Assembly (NCBI GenBank): GCA_004335635.1
Contig: QAXH01002948.1
Span: 1 to 15,726, forward strand
DNA: 15,726 nucleotides
Direction: 5' to 3'
DNA from: Chloromonas sp. AAM2
Lineage: Eukaryota; Chlorophyta; Chlorophyceae; Chlamydomonadales; Chlamydomonadaceae
Below the pieces are notes generated by a model. The model saw only the letters and a list, made by a program, of their open reading frames with translations. It made no database searches and was not told the origin of the DNA. The position numbers and the translations under genes were made by a program. Positions 11,601 through 15,726 of the stretch are shown here, piece after piece (the first letter of the stretch is position 1; every line of letters starts with the position of its first letter).

Positions 11601-13486
11601 ACTGACATTAGTGCTTGCTTAAAATATCATCTTTGTGACTATCATCACCAGGCGACTTCCCGTTGTAGGCCTGGTGGAAAGGATCAGATCAGCAGGTTTT
11701 GGCGCAGTGTGCTGACAGTGTTTGTCAGCAGCCAAGGACAGCAGGGTGTTTCTGTGCCACATGTCCTGGGGCAGGCAGGCTCTGAGCTACGACTTGACAG
11801 GCATCCGTGCTTTTGCCTTTTTTTTTCCCTCTCTGCAGGTGGGTTCAAGCAGGTGGAGGCCAAGTACCCCGCCCTGCTCTTTAAGCAGCAGCTGGACGCC
11901 TTCGTGCAGAAGATCTTCCCCATGATCCGCGACAACGTCAAGAAGCAGATCACGCCCATGCTGGCCAACTGCATCCACACGCCCAAGGGGCAGGCAGCAG
12001 CCAGGCGGGGCGGCGTTGACTCAGGCAAGTGCACTTTCAAGCACCATCCAACTGCTGCACTGGTTCCAGACCCATGCCAGCTGCTTGTTGACAACAGCCT
12101 GTCATGTCAGCTGCTTGTTGGTGTACTTGAGGTTGATCTGTGATTTGTCCCCTGTTGGTTCCACAGGTGCCACCCAGGCGGCGCTGACACGCAGCTGGGG
12201 TGAGATCCTCGCCTGCTTCGACCACCTGCTCACCATACTCAAGGACAACGCAGTGCCCAAGGTCCTTGTGCAGGTAAACCCACGCACATCACACGCAAAC
12301 AGTGCCTGCTCAACCATACTGGCAAATTATATGAGTAGTCTAACCATCCCTGCTGTTGTGTGCTGGCTGCAGGCCCTGTTCAAGCAGCTGTTTAGCTTTG
12401 TCAACGTCCAGCTGTTCAACCAGTTGCTGCTGCGGCGTGAGTGCTGCTCCTTCAGCAACGGCGAGTACGTCAAAACGGGCCTGGCGCAGGTGGAGAGCTG
12501 GATACAGGGCGCGGGGCCGGAGCACGTTGCGGACAGCTGGGACGAGCTCAAGTACATCAGACAGGTGGGTGAAGGCACACTGTCATGGGCCCGTGCATGT
12601 GCCTGGACGCGCGTGGCTTGACATCAGGTGTCATTCAAGGCCTCCTGCGCGCTTTTCTCCCATATGCGTACTGCTTGCCTGTCCTTCCTTTCGCCTCAGG
12701 CTGTCACGTTCCTGGTGATTGGCAACAAGGCCAAGAAGAGCCTAGAGGAGATCACCAGCGACCTGTGCCCTGTGCTCTCCATCCAGCAGCTATACCGAAT
12801 CTCCACCATGTACTGGGATGACAAGTGAGTCTGGCAGACACAGCGGTATCACCAGGCAGGCCAACAAGCTATTGGGCTGCATCACCAGAGATGCATTGCC
12901 CACCTGCAAGTACAGGATGATTTGCCGACGCAAATGGCAGATAGAATAATCTCTGCCATCTGGGTGCAGGTACAACACTGAAACTGTCAGCCATGACGTG
13001 CTGAGTGAGATGAAGAAGCGCATGGTGGAGTCCAACTCGTCACAGGCACACTCGTTCCTGTTGGATGACGACTCCACACTGCCATTCTCCGCACCAGAGG
13101 TGAGCCATACTTCAGCCCACATTGCTGCTCTTGGTTCACCGTTCCCCGCAGCAAATACGAGCCTTGATGGCCAACTAAGTGCCAGAGCTTACATACTGGG
13201 CCTTCATCAGAATTCCCCTTTAATAATGATTGGCAATGCTGCTCTGCGCACTGACCCCTGCAACTTTTGATGTTATGCGGTCTGGCAGGTGCTGAGCGGC
13301 TCGGACGACAAGGACCTGTTCCTCGGCCTGCCGGTGCCCGATGCGCTCAGGGAGGCACCGCAGGCGCAACCAGGGGCGGAAGGGGGTGGGCCACCGGCCA
13401 CCCCCCCTGGAGGAATGATGGCGGCAGCTGGTTTTGCATTCCTTGAAAAGGAACTGCGCCTGGCACCCGGCGGTGCTGCAGGATGA
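2649..13486 (+). CDS. Class XI myosin heavy chain, 30 exons, 1623 aa
   Basis: Plant-type unconventional myosin that moves organelles and vesicles along actin, related to animal myosin V. Exons: 2649-2840, 2951-3214, 3357-3482, 3857-4063, 4272-4397, 4760-4928, 5071-5219, 5410-5532, 5819-5929, 6110-6186, 6412-6568, 6757-6856, 7009-7197, 7357-7550, 7759-7983, 8234-8464, 8665-8814, 9028-9177, 9369-9461, 9763-9885, 10062-10333, 10552-10660, 10888-11105, 11272-11450, 11839-12024, 12167-12273, 12373-12564, 12700-12824, 12970-13099, 13289-13486. They total 4872 bases and phases agree at every junction. All introns are GT-AG except intron 25 (GC-AG). The ATG lies in a good context (aacATGG), and an in-frame TAA at 2619-2621 precedes it. 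Domain order is SH3-like, motor, six IQ motifs, coiled coil, linker, dilute tail. The length is normal to slightly long for class XI. No frameshift or internal stop was found. The exact edges of exons 6, 21 and 25 are inferred from phase and protein homology and are the least certain. Confidence 0.93.
3299..3332 (+). repeat. 20-base tandem repeat in myosin intron 2
   Basis: gcatgccattggtg occurs at 3299-3312 and again at 3319-3332, a period of 20. The repeat sits about 25 bases upstream of the exon 3 acceptor, inside the intron. It has no evident function. Confidence 0.8.
5316..5355 (+). repeat. 21-base tandem repeat in myosin intron 7
   Basis: gagcgcaggcgagacggga occurs at 5316-5334 and 5337-5355, separated by two bases. 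The two 19-base copies are identical, pointing to a recent duplication within the intron. Confidence 0.85.
7822..8709 (+). other. Myosin neck with six IQ motifs (residues about 750-895)
   Basis: Six consecutive light-chain-binding motifs follow the converter. Core stretches are [65 protein letters not shown] and [13 protein letters not shown]. Motifs 3 and 6 are split by introns 15 and 16. Six IQ motifs is the usual number for class V and XI myosins and implies a long calmodulin-bound lever arm. Motif 2 has Cys-Ala after the Gln and motif 4 has Cys-Arg where Gly is typical, so these two may bind light chains more weakly. Confidence 0.88.
8710..10145 (+). other. Myosin coiled-coil rod (residues about 896-1080)
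   Basis: Exons 17 to 20 and the start of exon 21 encode a charged, heptad-like stretch rich in Glu, Lys, Gln, Leu and Ala. Examples are [45 protein letters not shown] and [15 protein letters not shown]. It is the likely dimerisation segment. An alanine run in exon 18, made by a GCG/GCA repeat near 9105-9135, interrupts the charge pattern and could be a flexible break or a slippage-prone site. Exons 17, 18, 19 and 20 all begin and end in phase 0, so each could be skipped without a frameshift. Confidence 0.8.
10146..10660 (+). other. Low-complexity Thr-Pro/Ser-Pro linker before the tail (residues about 1081-1179)
   Basis: Between the rod and the globular tail lies a Pro/Thr/Ala/Gly-rich segment encoded by the rest of exon 21 and by exon 22. 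It contains six proline-directed sites: T1084, T1096, T1131, S1145, T1148 and T1154. It ends with a short charged helix, [18 protein letters not shown]. The segment is probably disordered. Its clustered sites suggest phosphorylation control, but that is inference from pattern only. The junction of exons 21 and 22 (10333 to 10552) is phase 2 and rebuilds a Gly codon. Confidence 0.7.
10888..13099 (+). other. Dilute-type globular tail domain (residues about 1180-1558)
   Basis: Exons 23 to 29 encode the cargo-binding tail shared by myosin V and XI. Diagnostic stretches in order: [26 protein letters not shown] joined to [42 protein letters not shown], the [18 protein letters not shown] helix, [34 protein letters not shown] and finally [13 protein letters not shown]. 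The split Trp codon at 11104-11105/11272 and the split Lys codon at 12823-12824/12970 confirm the exon joins. In plants this domain binds receptors on vesicles and organelles. Its presence separates this gene from class VIII myosins. Confidence 0.92.
12025..12166 (+). other. GC-AG intron (myosin intron 25)
   Basis: Exon 25 ends ACTCAG and the intron begins GCAAGTGC, the classic minor GC donor with otherwise perfect pairing to U1 snRNA. The acceptor is TTCCACAG at 12166. Using this donor gives phase 1 and rebuilds a Gly codon before [14 protein letters not shown], which is in frame. The nearby GT at 12015-12016 would give the wrong phase. A gene finder that allows only GT donors would mis-call this exon. 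Confidence 0.82.
13289..13486 (+). other. C-terminal extension of the myosin (residues 1559-1623)
   Basis: The last exon encodes 65 residues beyond the conserved end of the dilute domain. It starts with [14 protein letters not shown], then a Pro/Gly/Ala/Gln-rich low-complexity segment (about 1578-1603), and ends with a short amphipathic-looking stretch, [17 protein letters not shown], before TGA. Class XI tails in land plants usually end soon after the FSxxDI-like segment, so most of this exon looks lineage-specific. No localisation motif was recognised. Confidence 0.75.
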
Positions 13487-13508
13487 TATGGCAGGGCTGG
13501 GCAGTGAT

Positions 13509-13534
13509 ACAGCCTGACATTACAGCCTGACATT
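13509..13534 (+). repeat. 13-base tandem duplication in the myosin 3' UTR
   Basis: acagcctgacatt is present twice back to back (13509-13521 and 13522-13534), starting 23 bases after the stop codon. The copies are identical. Confidence 0.85.
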
Positions 13535-13808
13535 ACATGACCGAGAGGCTGACTGGTGTACAACTGTACAGATCTTGAACCGTGCTGCCTCACCGTAGTC
13601 AAGCCTCCTGGCAGATTTGGTTTTACACGTAATGGGCCTGCCGTTGGGGTGCAAGGCACACAGATGAACAGGGACAATGTGTTTGTCGGGCAACGATCAT
13701 GTGCAATAACGTGCAGAAGTGCTTAAGGAGTGTGGCGCTTGGCAAGTAGTCAGTGATATGTTGGTCAGAAGTCCCAGCTTACGTGTCATTTCAAGCCTGA
13801 CCAGCCAT

Positions 13809-13868
13809 TACGCTGTTACGTGTGGCCAAGGTATGTGTGGTATGTGTACGCTGTTATATGTGGACAAG
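13809..13868 (+). repeat. Imperfect 22-base direct repeat
   Basis: tacgctgttacgtgtggcca at 13809 onward recurs as tacgctgttatatgtggaca at 13847 onward, each followed by ag. There are three mismatches and the period is 38. The stretch between them contains two copies of gtatgtgtg-like sequence. Confidence 0.75.
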
Positions 13869-14129
13869 CCACATTGACCTCGGTCACAGTGTGGCTCCAC
13901 GAAGGCTAGTCAGAAGACTGCGTGCGGCTGTTTCTTATGATGGCTGCTGACACTACATGGTCTGTACCAGATATCAGGTGCTGCGGAATGGTCAAAGATT
14001 GCTCGTGTGATGTTGACAATTCATGCTGGGAACCTGTTTGCGCGTGACAGCTTTTGACTGGTGCGGACATCGCTAGTAGATTGGACGGGTTTGAGTCCCT
14101 CCCCTCTTGTGATACCACACTGCTAGGTA

Positions 14130-14160
14130 AAAAAAAAAGAAGTTTGCCAGTTCTGGGACA
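14130..14160 (-). repeat. Right arm of the long-range inverted repeat
   Basis: Read on the minus strand this begins TGTCCCAGAACTGGC and ends in a T run, matching 32-62 at all 31 positions. The full A run on the plus strand is ten bases (14129-14138). Beyond the 31 bases the flanks diverge at once, so the shared unit is short or is the end of a longer element whose bodies differ. Confidence 0.75.
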
Positions 14161-14604
14161 ATTGACGGCGACGCGCTTGGGAAGCTGTGCAGAAGCTGGC
14201 TCGGGTCCTAAGGCGGAGTCGCACCAACATGGCGCTGCACATTGGTTTGGACGATGTCTGCACAACTGCGAGGCTGGGTCAATGAACTCACACACAAGTC
14301 TCATGCAGCTGGCGATGTGCTCTCAACTTACGTCATAGGTGTATGGGCTAGCAGGGCAGCTCTTTCACAATGCATTTCCCCACAATTCTACAGTTAACTG
14401 CAAGGGGGATTGTACCCCACTGATGGCCGTCTGTTACCGTCTGTTAACCACCAATATTGTGGCCATAGCAATGGTGGACATGTCCCAGTGATTGCCCAAC
14501 TCAAAGCGGGGTAAATTGTTTGTGACAAACGCATTGTGCCTGTACAAGCCGAGCAGTAGCAACGTGGTTAGCTACCAGGACACTACCAGAGCTCTAAAAG
14601 TCTC

Positions 14605-15215
14605 AACGCAGCATATAGGATGGCTTGCAATGCATGGCAGTTATTCCTGTCAAGGTTCACGAACGTCAGCTAGTAAGCGGATGATGGAATGGAATTTAAT
14701 CGGAAACAGTTGCTTGCCCAGAGCTTTCTGCTTACGCCAGACCGAACGGGCAGGGATCGCATATCAGTCAGAACACCTAAGCAGCAACAAGCTGATCACC
14801 ACTAGGGCGCGCAGGTCGGATAACATCAACATGCTATTAACATGTTAGTAGATGGGCCACTTCAGACGTCTTGTCTGTCACTAGCAGGCACTTGTGTTAA
14901 TATCGGCCTCACAGGCACGAGTGGCTGTCCTGGGGGAGGGTCACGGTCATACGCAAGTGCCTTTGGAATTGGAATACCTATGTGACAAACTAATAGTAGT
15001 GTGTGCAGGTTTCCGTCTCAAGAGATGCCGTGAAGTTCTTCATCTCGAGGATGCCAAGCACTGGAACTTCCGGAGCGAGGCGGAAATCTGTCGTGCTGTT
15101 CTGACTTTTATAAATGCGTGCATCTGCCTTTTTTGCACAATCGGCTGAGCTCAACGGGTGCCTGTACACTTGTAATACCCACACAGCATGGACATCAGTT
15201 TAGAAGAGCAGCCAG
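14605..15215 (+). pseudogene. Possible decayed PCNA-like (sliding clamp) sequence
   Basis: Tentative. No intact frame exists, but short matches to PCNA appear in the right order on the plus strand. GWLAMHGS at about 14618 resembles the GFSLQAMDSS region. LITTRARRSDNINML at 14792 resembles the IITIKADDGSDTVTFMF region. VPLELEYLC at 14957 loosely resembles MPSxEFxRIC. VSVSRDAVKF at 15009-15038 resembles ISVTKEGVKF. AVLTF then INAC near 15095-15117 resembles the PVxLTFALRYxN region. The second and fourth matches are about 238 bases apart, near the 240 expected for an uninterrupted PCNA coding sequence. Later spacings are shorter than expected and need several frameshifts. No introns are needed, which would suit a processed pseudogene. 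The matches were found by eye with free gaps, so chance is a serious alternative. Confidence 0.28.
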
Positions 15216-15726
15216 CACATGGAGGCATCAGCGCAGGTAACGATCCCATGCTTTCCTGTCCGGCCTGCCAAAGACGTGCCAACATCATGACAAACCATTG
15301 CAAAGCTGAGGCATCCTCACGCATAGACAGATCACTCTTGGCCATCTGTGGCCACAGTGAACGTCCAATGCCAAGCAGCAACTCCATGTGAAGCCGACGG
15401 TTGTGATGTGAGTCGTCGCAGGGGACGATTCACTGCGCAGACAAACATACATCTGGCTTAGCCTGGATTTCATGCTTGCTCACCCTGTGCCACCCGCAAC
15501 TTGTCTGCTCAGCCGGGACCACCCTTTTTTGTTCCTGCTCAATGGCCGGCTTGCTCTCAGGCTACCGCCACCCTAGGAACTGTCAGGCCCCTGCCCGGCC
15601 GCCAACTCAGGCCCAGACTTTATATCCGTCCTTTGTTTCTAGCTGCGCCTGCTCAACCCATGTCTGACAGCCATTGGAAGTACGCCTTTGTTTCTCCACA
15701 ATGCATGGGCTTCTGTGTTCTTTGCT
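15216..15726. other. Unassigned right edge
   Basis: No coding exon could be recognised on either strand. The only structure seen is a short hairpin at 15409-15432: a 9-base stem including one G-T pair around a 6-base loop (TGAGTCGTC and GACGATTCA arms). It has no T run after it and no neighbouring gene to explain it. Confidence 0.45.

Larger units (their letters stand above)
13487..14600. other. Myosin 3' UTR and intergenic region
   Basis: No recognisable gene. The first few hundred bases after the myosin stop are presumably 3' UTR. I did not find a plus-strand TGTAA in the first 600 bases, so the transcript end is undefined. The region carries two small tandem repeats and the right arm of the long-range inverted repeat, listed separately. 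Confidence 0.5.

Noticed and set aside
14063..14110. tRNA or tRNA-derived SINE, because ggtttgagtcc resembles a B box and tagtagattgg fits an A box, followed by an A run
   Set aside because: The two boxes are only about four bases apart instead of 30 or more, the T-stem does not pair, and no cloverleaf can be drawn.
14492..14848. Intact 118-residue gene on the plus strand
   Set aside because: No start context, splice signals or conserved full-length match. Only fragments resemble a known family, so it is treated as possible pseudogene sequence.
14605..15215. Hus1-type clamp remnant instead of PCNA
   Set aside because: Short matches such as CDKL and RALK occur, but in the wrong order for Hus1. 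This also shows how easily chance matches arise here.
15151..15387. Minus-strand coding exon in the right edge
   Set aside because: Open by chance length. No recognisable domain and no convincing splice sites at its ends.

Overview
The window is nuclear DNA from a eukaryote, most likely a chlorophyte green alga (trebouxiophyte-like by feel). The genes are cut into many short exons by GT-AG introns of roughly 80-390 bases. The main protein is a plant/green-alga type class XI myosin, and the base composition is moderately GC-rich. I cannot name the genus from sequence alone. There is no prokaryotic operon, CRISPR array or rRNA, and I found no convincing tRNA.

Layout. Positions 1-982 hold no recognisable gene: a T-rich repeat lies at the extreme left, and the right part is probably the 3' UTR of the next gene. 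Positions 983-2250 (minus strand) hold a six-exon gene whose spliced product is 224 residues, a coiled coil followed by a small globular domain. It reads as the Ndc80-complex kinetochore subunit Spc25. Positions 2251-2648 are a short shared 5' region between two divergent genes. Positions 2649-13486 (plus strand) hold one large gene. I resolved it into 30 exons (29 introns) that join in a single frame to 1623 codons plus stop. The product has an SH3-like N-terminus, a myosin motor with P-loop, switch I and switch II, six IQ motifs, a coiled coil, a Thr-Pro/Ser-Pro-rich linker, a dilute-type globular tail and a Pro/Gly/Ala-rich C-terminal extension. Intron 25 uses a GC donor. Positions 13487-15726 hold no intact gene: tandem repeats, a 31-base sequence that is the perfect inverted match of one near the left edge, and a possible badly decayed PCNA-like sequence on the plus strand.

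Together, the window is a head-to-head pair: a chromosome-segregation protein (Spc25) and an actin-based cargo motor (myosin XI) that start 398 bases apart. They may share regulatory sequence, but I see no direct evidence of shared function. I do not see a new multi-gene system. The points most worth following up are the Spc25 gene, the divergent promoter, the repeats at the edges and the possible PCNA remnant.
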